NCBI GenBank assembly: GCA_946476985.1
Contig: CAMKWS010000001.1
Span: forward strand, 124,001-188,000
Direction of reading: 5' to 3'
DNA: 64,000 nucleotides
Origin: an uncultured Acetobacteraceae bacterium
GTDB lineage: Bacteria > Pseudomonadota > Alphaproteobacteria > Acetobacterales > Acetobacteraceae
In this document: positions 25,545 to 33,974 of the stretch, piece after piece
How positions within the stretch are numbered: the first letter of the stretch is position 1
Layout of the letters: every line of letters begins with the position of its first letter
Notes under the pieces: model-generated
Database searches by the model: none
The model's input: only the letters and a program-made list of their open reading frames with translations
Told to the model about the DNA's origin: nothing
Program-made: the position numbers and the translations under genes

Positions 25545-27874
25545 CGGCGGCCTGCCAAAATATAGCTACGCGTTATGCCACTTCCTGGTAGGTAGAAATC
25601 TCCTCGCGGGCGGAACAGGAAATGCCTCCGCATTTCTAAATATGCACGCTCAGAAACCTGAATTTGTCCTCCATCAGGAGCATTGTGAGCCAGGGTCTCT
25701 GCCATACGCAACCCCTCCCCCCACAAATTAAAGACATTATGATTCTTACCCAAATGCGCTACGAGAATCGCCCCGACATCTACCCCCATACGGAACATTA
25801 ACCGTGTGCTCATACGAGAAATCACCGTCAAACATGCTTCCCGAATAAGGATAGCCGCATCAGCCAAATGCAACACACCATCAGTTTCAGAACTCTGCAC
25901 GCAGCTGCCTAAGAAAATGAAGCGATTTCCTGCAACTTGGACAGAAAAAAGACGGGTCCTTTGAGAAATATCCTGAATCTTCTCAGACATCTCGCTCATT
26001 AAAGCCAGCATCGTTTTAGCTGTCTCTCTATTAGAGGAGTAAGCCTCTGAAAATTCCAGCACCATAATGGGCACTTCAGGATAAAGCCCCACAGCAGGAA
26101 GATCTGTCTTATTCTCCTCATGGGATTGTACAAGAAAACCCTCTACAACCTTCATCGGAGCTTTCGACTGTCCTCCCCCAAAAGGTGTAGTTAAATGCTG
26201 CGGTACAGCCTCTTCTGATTCTGCTTTTTGCGCTTGCCCTAAACGCACCGCAACAACAGAGGCGATAAGTGCAATAACACGCTCAACCCCTCTTAACTGG
26301 ACTGAATCTTCCAACATAATCAGTCCAACCGGATGATGCTCTTCAAATACAGGTAGTACGAATAAGCGACGCGCTCCAATCATCTGCATGAAAACCCGCT
26401 GCACACTCTCAAAACGAGAATCCCAGCTGGCATCCGGAATATCGACATAATGGCCGTCATTCAGGCAAGCGAACAAACCCGGATGAGCACTTTTGGTAAG
26501 CTCCATGCCAGAACCATGGGTACCCTGATCTCTGTTGAACATATCCTCACAAATGAGCCGTGTCCCATCCGGCAAGAGACGCCAGATACTCGCTCGCTTT
26601 GCGCTAGCCTGCCCTACCAGAGCCTCACAAAGGTAAGGAACTTCCTGCTGTGAATCTAGCAAACCGGGCATATTGGTGATTTTTAGAAGCACAGCACTAT
26701 CTTGGCGCTTCTTATCTTCCTCATCTCGCAAGCGTGTCTGATATTTCTCAACCCTACGCCCTTGATATACCAACGCTAAAGCTAAAATGGATGCTAGCCC
26801 AACAATCAAGAACGAGAAATAAACGGTCTGCCTTTTTACCACCCGCGTAAAGCTTGCAAAATCATCCTCTGGAGCATTCAAAAGCAGCACCCAAGAACGC
26901 TTTGCAATCGGCATAGCCGAAGCAATCGTGACGTAATTCTGCCCACGCGCATGCACCACCCCCGTGCCATCGCCTCGAACTTTAAACACATTTAAAGCAC
27001 GCAAGAAAACAGGCTGTGTTACAGGATCTAAATGAACATTGGACGCATCAAACCCAGGCAACCCTATTGGGGTCATATTATGGCCCGCAATAACATGACC
27101 ATCGACATCCACAATGACAGCCTGCCCGCTTTTTCCCACCTTCAGGCTATTTACAAAGCGCGTTAACTGATTCAACGAGATGCTAATGGCAAAGACAATA
27201 CGATGCCCGCTCGGAGAGCGAAACACCATAGAGGCTGTAACAATAAACTGATGAGTTGAAAGATACGGATATGGGTCTGTCCAATATAACCGGTTATCCA
27301 AGCTTTCATGCTCTCTAGCGACTGCCCCCTTATACCAAAGACGCTGACGCGGGTCGTACCCTTCTGCAGAGAAACTATCTGCTGAGAGGAAGCGACCATC
27401 TCTATCCGTTATTTTATGACAGTAATATGGGGCGCCTTCTTCGTGGCAAAGTGTCGTTTCCTCATACGCATTCCCCCTCCGGGCAGACATCCAAAAATGC
27501 CCTCGGTCATCTGCTAGGAAAAAACTATCTACCTGCGGCATATTCCCCAAGGCAGAACGCCCCAACGCCATAAAGGCTGCAGCATTCCGACCTATATCAT
27601 CCGTTTTTAGGAGGTCACTTGCTGTAAGAGCAATACCCGAGGCAGGGGACAAATAGCGACTAACTTCGCCTGTAATATAACGCTGCTGGCTTTTTAAGAG
27701 ATCTCGAGAGAGAGACATCGCCCCTTCACGCATCGTGTGATAGGTGTGAAGGGTCACAAGCATAATACTACCTATGACCAGCAACACTCCTAGAATCGGG
27801 CCAACCAACTGAAATATCTGCCATCGCCGTCCTCTCATATTGACCGCAGGGTTGATAATTTCATCTGTCGGCAC
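25541..27874 (-). CDS. Cache-GAF membrane sensor with degenerate nucleotide-cyclase domain
   Basis: About 777 residues from a GTG at 27874 with AGAGAGGG upstream. A TTG at 27910 would add 12 residues. Order: transmembrane segment (about 22-42), periplasmic double-Cache-like region (about 50-345, with YDPRQRLWYKGAV and VDVDGHVIAGHN), second transmembrane segment (about 349-371), GAF-like domain (about 400-545) and a class III cyclase homology domain (about 600-770). In the last, metal-binding Asp positions appear replaced (PIMVLEFSEAY and VAGNRFIF where active enzymes have FADI and GD), and the GDxVNxAAR-like motif reads GEGLRMAET. It is probably a pseudoenzyme that senses an extracytoplasmic ligand. 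It overlaps the MlaE gene by 4 bp and heads the operon. Confidence 0.75.
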   Translation of the reverse strand: MPTDEIINPAVNMRGRRWQIFQLVGPILGVLLVIGSIMLVTLHTYHTMREGAMSLSRDLLKSQQRYITGEVSRYLSPASGIALTASDLLKTDDIGRNAAAFMALGRSALGNMPQVDSFFLADDRGHFWMSARRGNAYEETTLCHEEGAPYYCHKITDRDGRFLSADSFSAEGYDPRQRLWYKGAVAREHESLDNRLYWTDPYPYLSTHQFIVTASMVFRSPSGHRIVFAISISLNQLTRFVNSLKVGKSGQAVIVDVDGHVIAGHNMTPIGLPGFDASNVHLDPVTQPVFLRALNVFKVRGDGTGVVHARGQNYVTIASAMPIAKRSWVLLLNAPEDDFASFTRVVKRQTVYFSFLIVGLASILALALVYQGRRVEKYQTRLRDEEDKKRQDSAVLLKITNMPGLLDSQQEVPYLCEALVGQASAKRASIWRLLPDGTRLICEDMFNRDQGTHGSGMELTKSAHPGLFACLNDGHYVDIPDASWDSRFESVQRVFMQMIGARRLFVLPVFEEHHPVGLIMLEDSVQLRGVERVIALIASVVAVRLGQAQKAESEEAVPQHLTTPFGGGQSKAPMKVVEGFLVQSHEENKTDLPAVGLYPEVPIMVLEFSEAYSSNRETAKTMLALMSEMSEKIQDISQRTRLFSVQVAGNRFIFLGSCVQSSETDGVLHLADAAILIREACLTVISRMSTRLMFRMGVDVGAILVAHLGKNHNVFNLWGEGLRMAETLAHNAPDGGQIQVSERAYLEMRRHFLFRPRGDFYLPGSGITRSYILAGRR

Positions 27875-27972
27875 GGCTATGAATCCCTCTCTTGAAATGC
27901 CAAACGGCAAAACAACATCTTGTTTCTAACGCCGGAATAAGGTGAGCTATATACACTAACCCCACCACTATC

Positions 27973-28818
27973 ATGCGGGCACTCATGAAGCGCAACCACA
28001 TTTCGCAACGTCGTATTATTTCCTTCACAGGAGAAGACCGCTGTAGCTTCTTACAGGGGCTTGTCACCAATGATATTCAAGCTCTCTCCTCCCATAACCT
28101 TTGTTGGGCGGCCTTGTTAACCGCACAAGGACGTATTCAACATCTTTTCTTCATTTGGAAGACAAATGATGCCCTATGGCTTGAGACTACCGAAGACGAA
28201 GCAGAGATAGTTTTAAAAACATTTCGTCGTTTTAAATTGCGCGCCAACGTGCAGATAGAGCTAACAGAATTTTCTGTCCTTACTGGCCCTTCCGGTTCCC
28301 CTGCACCAGATACGGCCCTTCTTACAGCACCAGACCCACGTCACCCTTCTTTAGGATGGCGAGCTGTCATGCCACAAAAAAGCGAACTTACCGAGCAAGA
28401 CCATATACCCCTCCTCCAACGCCGCTTAACTGTTGGAGTTCCCGATATTACTGATATTGCACCAGGTAAAACGCTCGTGCTTGAAGCCAATATGGATCAC
28501 CTCCATGGCGTCTCATGGGAAAAGGGGTGCTATCTCGGCCAAGAAGTTACAGCCCGTACGCATTATCGTGGGCTTATCAAACGCCGTATTTTACCTATCT
28601 CTAGCCAAGATGACAGCCTCCTCGCCACAGAAGGAACTATCACACTAAATGGCAAAGAGGTCGGTGAACTTACCTCTCATCACGGCTCACGGGGGCTTGC
28701 TCTCCTCCATCGAAACGCGTGGCATGGGGAAGGTCTTTTTCTAGGCGAAACAGCTCTTACCCTCCATTGGCCCACATGGCTTCCTTATGAAGAGCCCAAA
28801 ACAGAGAAAGAAAATTAG
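27973..28818 (+). CDS. ygfZ: YgfZ/GcvT-like folate-binding protein
   Basis: A 281-residue tetrahydrofolate-binding protein that helps maintain certain Fe-S enzymes. The hallmark KGCYLGQEVTAR, with the functional Cys, lies near residue 180, and an N-terminal FTGEDRCSFLQGLVTNDI matches the GcvT fold opening. Either ATG 27973 or ATG 27985 could be the start. It is divergent from the sensor-MCE operon, and hisI begins 12 bp after its stop, so the two may be cotranscribed. MiaB and BioB, both radical Fe-S enzymes encoded in this window, are the type of clients known for YgfZ. Confidence 0.9.
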   Translation: MRALMKRNHISQRRIISFTGEDRCSFLQGLVTNDIQALSSHNLCWAALLTAQGRIQHLFFIWKTNDALWLETTEDEAEIVLKTFRRFKLRANVQIELTEFSVLTGPSGSPAPDTALLTAPDPRHPSLGWRAVMPQKSELTEQDHIPLLQRRLTVGVPDITDIAPGKTLVLEANMDHLHGVSWEKGCYLGQEVTARTHYRGLIKRRILPISSQDDSLLATEGTITLNGKEVGELTSHHGSRGLALLHRNAWHGEGLFLGETALTLHWPTWLPYEEPKTEKEN

Positions 28819-28829
28819 GATATCTTTTT

Positions 28830-29243
28830 ATGAATTGGACATCTATTCCCGCTCAAACACTCTCTGAAATTCTAAAAAAAGTTCACTTTAATGAGCACGG
28901 CTTGATCAGTGCCATCGCACAAGATGAATCTGGTCATGTCCTCATGCTCGCATGGATGAATAAGCAATCTCTCCAAGAGACACTCGAGACCGGACGTGTC
29001 TGTTATTATTCCCGCAGCAGACAAACTCTTTGGCGCAAAGGCGAAAGCTCCGGCCAAGAACAGCATCTCATCTCAGCCGCTTTGGATTGTGATGCAGACT
29101 GCCTGCTTCTAACAGTTCAGCAAAAAGGCGTTGCCTGCCATACTGGACGCCGGAGCTGCTTCTACCAGCAGATTACGCCCACAGGATTAAAGAACCTTAC
29201 AGAGCCTCAAATTTCGGCGGAGGAACTTTATTCTACAAAATGA
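28830..29243 (+). CDS. hisI: Phosphoribosyl-AMP cyclohydrolase
   Basis: A 137-residue enzyme of histidine synthesis that opens the adenine ring of phosphoribosyl-AMP. The metal- and substrate-binding stretches LAWMNKQSL, YYSRSRQTLWRKGESSG, DCDADCLLL and GVACHTGRRSCFY are intact, with the family cysteines and the Asp cluster. It is a stand-alone HisI, not fused to HisE. It follows ygfZ closely and is followed by a C11 tract and a terminator. Other his genes are not in the window. Confidence 0.95.
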   Translation: MNWTSIPAQTLSEILKKVHFNEHGLISAIAQDESGHVLMLAWMNKQSLQETLETGRVCYYSRSRQTLWRKGESSGQEQHLISAALDCDADCLLLTVQQKGVACHTGRRSCFYQQITPTGLKNLTEPQISAEELYSTK

Positions 29244-29246
29244 TCT

Positions 29247-29257
29247 CCCCCCCCCCC
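29247..29257 (+). repeat. Homopolymer of 11 cytosines
   Basis: An uninterrupted C11 run begins three bases after the hisI stop. It is in noncoding sequence before the terminator. It could be a slippage site or an assembly error, and has no visible coding consequence. Confidence 0.9.
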
Positions 29258-29265
29258 TGAACCTA

Positions 29266-29297
29266 AAAAAGGCTCTCCAATACCGGAGAGCCTTTTT
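29266..29297. terminator. Bidirectional terminator between hisI and fghA
   Basis: GGCTCTCC (29271-29278) pairs with GGAGAGCC (29285-29292) around a 6-nt loop, flanked by A5 and T5 that extend the stem and serve as U-tracts on both strands. It lies between convergent stops. Confidence 0.9.
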
Positions 29298-29341
29298 ACA
29301 CCCAACAAACTATATCGCCGTTACAGTGATACAGCCTTACT

Positions 29342-30193
29342 TTACTGCAACCCAGCAGCATGATGCTGAATGTGGTCCTGAATAAAGCTTTGCACAAACC
29401 AATAAGAATGGTCATACCCTTCATGCCGCCGTAGCGTGAGGGATTGTCCGGCCTCTTTGGCGGCATTCTCTAAAAGATCTGGCCGCAATTTCTCCAAAAA
29501 CTCATCCTGCATCCCTTGGTCAACCAAAAGAGTTCCCGGATGCGTTTTACCAGCCTTTAGTAATAGAGATGGGTCATATTTCGCCCACTCCGCAACATCA
29601 CCCCCAAAATAATTTTGCGTCACGGCCTGCCCCCAGTCAGACTGGGAAGGAGTAGCAATAGGTGCAAAAGCTGATATGGTTGTCCATGTTTGTGGGGCAC
29701 TCAAGCCGATTGCCAGAGCACCCATTCCCCCCATGGAATGCCCCATAATGCCACGTTTTTGACGGCACAAAGGAAAGTACTCTTCCATGAGGCTGGGCAA
29801 TTCTTTACGAAGGTAACTCCCCATCCGGTAATGCTGCGCCCACGATGGAGCTGTAGCATCTAGGTAATACCCAGCTCCCGTACCAAGATAATAAGCATCA
29901 TCCTCACCAGCAACACCCGCCCCTCGGGGAGATGTATCAGGTGCTATCAAGGCAAGGCCATGACGTGCCGCATAGCGCACAGCGTTACTCTTAATGAGGA
30001 ACGTATCTTGATTACACGTTAAGCCTGCCAGAACATAAATCGCAGGTACAGCCTCTCCGGCTAATGCTTTTTCTGGTAGGAACAGATTCACTCGTGCTGG
30101 CAAGCCTAATTCACATGACTGATGAGAGAGGAACCGCAGTTCCCCTCCACAACATGCGTGGCGTTCAACAACTGTAAACGCTGTGTCACTCAT
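29342..30193 (-). CDS. fghA: S-formylglutathione hydrolase
   Basis: A 283-residue alpha/beta hydrolase that splits S-formylglutathione to formate and glutathione, the second step of glutathione-dependent formaldehyde detoxification. The nucleophile is Ser153 in GHSMGGMGAL. The Asp and His of the triad are likely in VDQGMQDEF and YDHSYWF. SNAVRYAARHGLALIAPDTSPRG is typical of the family. Its start overlaps the frmA stop by 4 bp, so the two are coupled. Confidence 0.95.
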   Translation of the reverse strand: MSDTAFTVVERHACCGGELRFLSHQSCELGLPARVNLFLPEKALAGEAVPAIYVLAGLTCNQDTFLIKSNAVRYAARHGLALIAPDTSPRGAGVAGEDDAYYLGTGAGYYLDATAPSWAQHYRMGSYLRKELPSLMEEYFPLCRQKRGIMGHSMGGMGALAIGLSAPQTWTTISAFAPIATPSQSDWGQAVTQNYFGGDVAEWAKYDPSLLLKAGKTHPGTLLVDQGMQDEFLEKLRPDLLENAAKEAGQSLTLRRHEGYDHSYWFVQSFIQDHIQHHAAGLQ

Positions 30194-31311
30194 AAAGAGT
30201 AATCCACAACATTACGAATGCCCTCACCACGTTCCATCATCTCAAAGCCTTTATTGATGTCATCCAGCTTTAATTTATGAGTGATCAGGTCATCAATATT
30301 GATACGACCTTCCATGTACCAATCCACAATCTTTGGTACATCTGTCCGACCACGAGCCCCACCAAAAGCAGAACCTATCCAACGGCGTCCAGTAACAAGC
30401 TGGAATGGACGTGTGCTAATTTCCTGCCCAGCACCAGCAACACCAATCACGCAAGACACGCCCCACCCACGGTGAGCACTCTCTAATGCCTGGCGCATCA
30501 AGGTTACATTGCCAACACACTCAAAGGTGTAATCTGCTCCGCCACCTGTTAGTTCAATCAAATGGCCAACAATATCGCCATTCTCACCAAGGTCCTTAGG
30601 ATTCACAAATTCAGTCATGCCAAATTTACGGGCAATAGCTTCACGCTCAGGGTTAATATCCACGCCGATAATACGGCGCGCACCAACCATTTTCGCCCCT
30701 TGAATGACATTAAGGCCGATACCACCTAGGCCAAATACAGCGACTGTTGAACCAGCCTCTACCTTCGCTGTGAACAGAACAGCACCAATGCCTGTAGTAA
30801 CACCACAACCTATGTAACAAACCTTATCGAAAGGCGCATCGGAACGAATCTTTGCCAGAGCAATTTCAGGCATAACCGTAAAATTCGCAAAGGTAGAACA
30901 GCCCATATAGTGATGAACTGGCTGACCTTTGTAAGAAAAACGTGATGTCCCATCTGGCATCAGGCCTTTCCCCTGCGTTGCACGGATAGACGTGCAAAGA
31001 TTGGTCTTTTGGGAAAGGCAAGATGGGCACTCACGACATTCCGGCGTATAAAGCGGAATTACATGGTCACCAGGTTTCAGATGCTTCACACCAGCGCCAA
31101 CTTCACGCACGATTCCCGCACCTTCATGCCCAAGAATCGCCGGGAACAAACCTTCTGGATCATTCCCAGAGAGTGTGTACTTATCCGTATGGCAGAGCCC
31201 CGTTGCCATAATTTCAACAAGGACTTCTCCATCCCGTGGGCCTGCAAGCTGCACTGTATCAACAACGAGTGGCTTACCTGCTTCGAGAGCGATTGCAGCA
31301 CGCACATCCAT
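30190..31311 (-). CDS. frmA: S-(hydroxymethyl)glutathione dehydrogenase / class III alcohol dehydrogenase
   Basis: A 373-residue zinc alcohol dehydrogenase that oxidises the formaldehyde-glutathione adduct with NAD+. Catalytic zinc ligands are Cys40 (GLCHTD) and His62-Glu63 (GHEGAG), with a third Cys in YIGCGVTTG. Structural zinc is bound by Cys92, 95, 98 and 106. The NAD-binding GLGGIG is present. Met at 31311 gives the usual family length. Upstream ATG 31332 or GTG 31347 would add 7 or 12 residues. It forms a two-gene operon with fghA. No frmR-type regulator gene is adjacent. Confidence 0.93.
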   Translation of the reverse strand: MDVRAAIALEAGKPLVVDTVQLAGPRDGEVLVEIMATGLCHTDKYTLSGNDPEGLFPAILGHEGAGIVREVGAGVKHLKPGDHVIPLYTPECRECPSCLSQKTNLCTSIRATQGKGLMPDGTSRFSYKGQPVHHYMGCSTFANFTVMPEIALAKIRSDAPFDKVCYIGCGVTTGIGAVLFTAKVEAGSTVAVFGLGGIGLNVIQGAKMVGARRIIGVDINPEREAIARKFGMTEFVNPKDLGENGDIVGHLIELTGGGADYTFECVGNVTLMRQALESAHRGWGVSCVIGVAGAGQEISTRPFQLVTGRRWIGSAFGGARGRTDVPKIVDWYMEGRINIDDLITHKLKLDDINKGFEMMERGEGIRNVVDYSL

Positions 31312-31422
31312 TTTAGTAATATCCCATCTCATATCTGTGTTACCCACGATTGTGACACAGATTGAAGAGGCATCAAGCCTTCTTTTCCACTTCCCTCTGC
31401 GGACCTTGAGGATTTTACAACT

Positions 31423-32298
31423 TTGATTATCAAACGCCGCTATGGCCTAACCATCTTACTTGGCGAAATTTTGCCCCCTCTTATCATTTTAACAGGGTGG
31501 GATTGCGTCGTTGTAATTCTCTTTCAAGTCTTTCACCAGGAATGGATGGAACAACCAGCTCTTCCCGTCTCTCTCATGGGCTCAGCTTTGGCAATCTTCC
31601 TGGGAATCCGCAATAATGCTGCTTATGCCCGCTGGTGGGAGGGGCGTACGCTTTGGGGGTCTATTACAAATAACTGTCGGTCATTCGGCCGCGAAGTCGA
31701 TTCACTGCTTGGCGGGCAACCGCACCTTAGCCGAGCCATGGCAGCTTACCCCTATATTTTACAAGCCTCTCTTAGCGGACAAAAACCAGATGACGCTCTC
31801 CAAACCCTTCTCGATGAAGAGACTAGAAAATTTGTCTTTTCATGCGGGAACCCCGGTAATGCTTTGCTATATTGGATAGGGCAATCCGTCAGAAAAATTG
31901 TCTTAGAGCGCAATGTCGACGGCGCTGTGCACGGCACAGTTGATCGTATCCTTTCCGACCTTGCAAATGCTCAAGGAGGGCTAGAGCGTATCCAGAAAAC
32001 ACCTTTACCTGTTCAATATTCGCTTCTGCCGAATATCGGGACACATCTTTTCTGTATTCTCTTACCACTCTCAGCAGTGCAGACTTTAGGGTGGATTACC
32101 CCCTTAGGTTCCAGCATTGTCGGAGTCTTATTCCAAATGTTGGACCGTAGTGGCCGCAACCTGCAAGAGCCCTTTGACAATACAGCTCATGCTCTACCCA
32201 TGCTGACCATCAGTCGTACGATTGAGCGTGACCTTCTACAGCCTCTTTCTATGCAGCATCATCCACTGCCAACCCCACATTTTGGCCGCCTCCCCTAA
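31423..32298 (+). CDS. Bestrophin-family membrane protein
   Basis: A 291-residue bestrophin/YneE-type protein. Bacterial homologues form pentameric ion channels. The N-terminus has IIKRRYGLTILLGEILPPLIIL, and the conserved FLGIRNNAAYARWWEGRTLWG motif is clear. Four hydrophobic segments are visible (about 10-40, 48-66, about 200-225, 228-245). The start is TTG 31423 with GAGG 11 bases upstream. It is divergent from frmA-fghA. Ion selectivity cannot be read from sequence. Confidence 0.85.
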   Translation: MIIKRRYGLTILLGEILPPLIILTGWDCVVVILFQVFHQEWMEQPALPVSLMGSALAIFLGIRNNAAYARWWEGRTLWGSITNNCRSFGREVDSLLGGQPHLSRAMAAYPYILQASLSGQKPDDALQTLLDEETRKFVFSCGNPGNALLYWIGQSVRKIVLERNVDGAVHGTVDRILSDLANAQGGLERIQKTPLPVQYSLLPNIGTHLFCILLPLSAVQTLGWITPLGSSIVGVLFQMLDRSGRNLQEPFDNTAHALPMLTISRTIERDLLQPLSMQHHPLPTPHFGRLP

Positions 32299-32394
32299 CG
32301 CACAGAGACGCCATATCGCCTTTGTTTAAAGGCCAAGCAACGCACCATGATAGTAGAACAAGACATCTTCATGTTTTTCTGCTATCATGGTCGT

Positions 32395-32985
32395 ATGAAC
32401 AACAGTTTCAGAATGCCCCAAAAGGGCGGTATAACGGATGAAATGGCTCGCGCAGCTGCCGAAAATACCGCCAAGCAAAAAGACCCTGAGCAAGAAAAGA
32501 ATCCTTTCCGCGAAGGGGATGCCATCGTTTATGCCGCACACGGCGTTGGTCGAGTGGACCGGATCGGTGAAGAAGAAATTGCCGACACAAAGATAGAGAT
32601 GATACAAATCTCTTTCCCTGGCAATCAAATGACACTGCAAATTCCTCTCGCCAAAGCACGTAAGTCAGGCCTTCGCAAAATTGCCACGCGTGACATTGTT
32701 GATAAAGCTATGGCTGTTATCAAAGGAAAGCCTCATGTCAGCCGTGGCATGTGGGCCCGGCGTGCTGTTGCATATCAAGAGAAGATCAACTCCGGTGATC
32801 TTGTTCAGATTGCAGAAGTTCTACGTGACCTCCGCCGCAATGTAGACAGCCTTGATGGTAGCTTCTCAGAACGGAAACTCTTTGAAGCTGCTCAAGAACG
32901 TTTTGTCGCTGAACTCGCTGTTTTAGAAAACAAAGATCCCGCCAAAGTGTTGGAGGATCTCACTCAGACAATGAAAAATGCCTGA
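32395..32985 (+). CDS. CarD-family transcriptional regulator
   Basis: About 196 residues. An N-terminal low-complexity charged stretch is followed by the CarD/TRCF RNA-polymerase-interacting domain (about 38-100: FREGDAIVYAAHGVGRVDRI and LQIPLAKARKSGLRKI). A helical C-terminal domain (about 115-190, GMWARRAVAYQEKINSGD) follows, as in mycobacterial CarD. It should bind RNA polymerase beta subunit and stabilise open complexes at many promoters. Several ATGs are possible (32347, 32395, 32413). 32395 gives a typical length. Confidence 0.88.
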   Translation: MNNSFRMPQKGGITDEMARAAAENTAKQKDPEQEKNPFREGDAIVYAAHGVGRVDRIGEEEIADTKIEMIQISFPGNQMTLQIPLAKARKSGLRKIATRDIVDKAMAVIKGKPHVSRGMWARRAVAYQEKINSGDLVQIAEVLRDLRRNVDSLDGSFSERKLFEAAQERFVAELAVLENKDPAKVLEDLTQTMKNA

Positions 32986-33067
32986 GTGACCTTTTCTCCC
33001 TATACGTAACAGTATGGGGAGAAAAATATCCTCTATCCCCCATCTATTATGAGGAAGGTTCGAGGTT

Positions 33068-33868
33068 ATGTCTTCAAATCCATCAAAACGTTTCTCTGGT
33101 CAAAGAGTTCTCATTACGGGTGCTTCCCAAGGTATTGGTGAAGCAACGGCACTATATTTTGCCCAAGAAGGGGCTCGTGTCGCCTTAAACGGGCGTAAAG
33201 AAGACAAATTACGTATTGTCCAAGAGAAACTGCCTAAAGTATCTGCTGGTGAGCATGTCATTGCCCCTGGTGATATCTCTAAAGAAGACGCCGTTGAGGC
33301 CATCTTTGCAAAAAGCATCCAAGAGATGGGCGGAGTGGATATCCTCATCTGTAATGCGGGCTATCAAATCCCGTCTCCTTCAGAGGATATAAAGCTCTCA
33401 GACTTTGAAGGTGTCATGGCAGTAAATGTAACAGGAGTGATGCTCTCTTGCCGCGCTGCCCTGCGCCATTGGCTGAAAGAGGGCATTAAAGGCCGCATTG
33501 TTGTCAACTCCTCTGTGCACCAGCTCATCCCTAAGCCTCACTATCTTGGCTATTCTGCTTCCAAAGGGGCTGTCGATAATATTGTCCGTACATTAGCGCT
33601 GGAATATGCAAGCCGCGGCATCCGCGTTAACGCCGTGGCACCCGGAGCAATCGTCACGCCTATTAACGAATCTTGGGTTAATGACCCTAAACAATATGAA
33701 GCTGTCGCTAGTCATATCCCCATGAAACGCCCAGGAGAAAGCAGCGATATTGCTGCTGCAATGGGTTTTCTAGCTTCTGATGAAAGTGCTTATGTCACAG
33801 GCCAAACATTATATGTTGATGGTGGCCTCACGCTATATGGTGACTTTGAACATAACTGGTCTTCATAA
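33068..33868 (+). CDS. Short-chain dehydrogenase, glucose 1-dehydrogenase-like
   Basis: A 266-residue SDR. NAD(P) binding TGASQGIG (19-26), NAG, the catalytic Ser in VNSSVHQ and YSASK Tyr/Lys are present. GHLAS-like ends read YVTGQTLYVDGGLTLYGDF, which is typical of the glucose 1-dehydrogenase subgroup (classical SDR) seen in acetic acid bacteria. The ATG has GAGG-type sequence upstream. It stands alone between the CarD-like gene and a strong terminator. Cytoplasmic sugar or polyol oxidation is likely. The actual substrate is not determined. Confidence 0.8.
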   Translation: MSSNPSKRFSGQRVLITGASQGIGEATALYFAQEGARVALNGRKEDKLRIVQEKLPKVSAGEHVIAPGDISKEDAVEAIFAKSIQEMGGVDILICNAGYQIPSPSEDIKLSDFEGVMAVNVTGVMLSCRAALRHWLKEGIKGRIVVNSSVHQLIPKPHYLGYSASKGAVDNIVRTLALEYASRGIRVNAVAPGAIVTPINESWVNDPKQYEAVASHIPMKRPGESSDIAAAMGFLASDESAYVTGQTLYVDGGLTLYGDFEHNWSS

Positions 33869-33903
33869 GAGCCTCGTTCGTTAAATCATAGCCACACATA
33901 AAA

Positions 33904-33938
33904 AGCCCATTGAAGAAAATGTCTTCAATGGGCTTTTT
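33904..33938. terminator. Bidirectional intrinsic terminator
   Basis: A perfect 13-bp stem (33904-33916 with 33922-33934), a 5-nt loop and flanking A- and T-runs lie between convergent stops at 33868 and 33975. Confidence 0.92.
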
Positions 33939-33974
33939 CTATACCATCTCGCCAGCACAAAATGGCACCAGCTA

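Noticed and set aside
25541-27874. Calling this an active adenylate cyclase
   Set aside because: Both metal-binding Asp positions and the Asn/Arg pair look replaced, so only homology is claimed.
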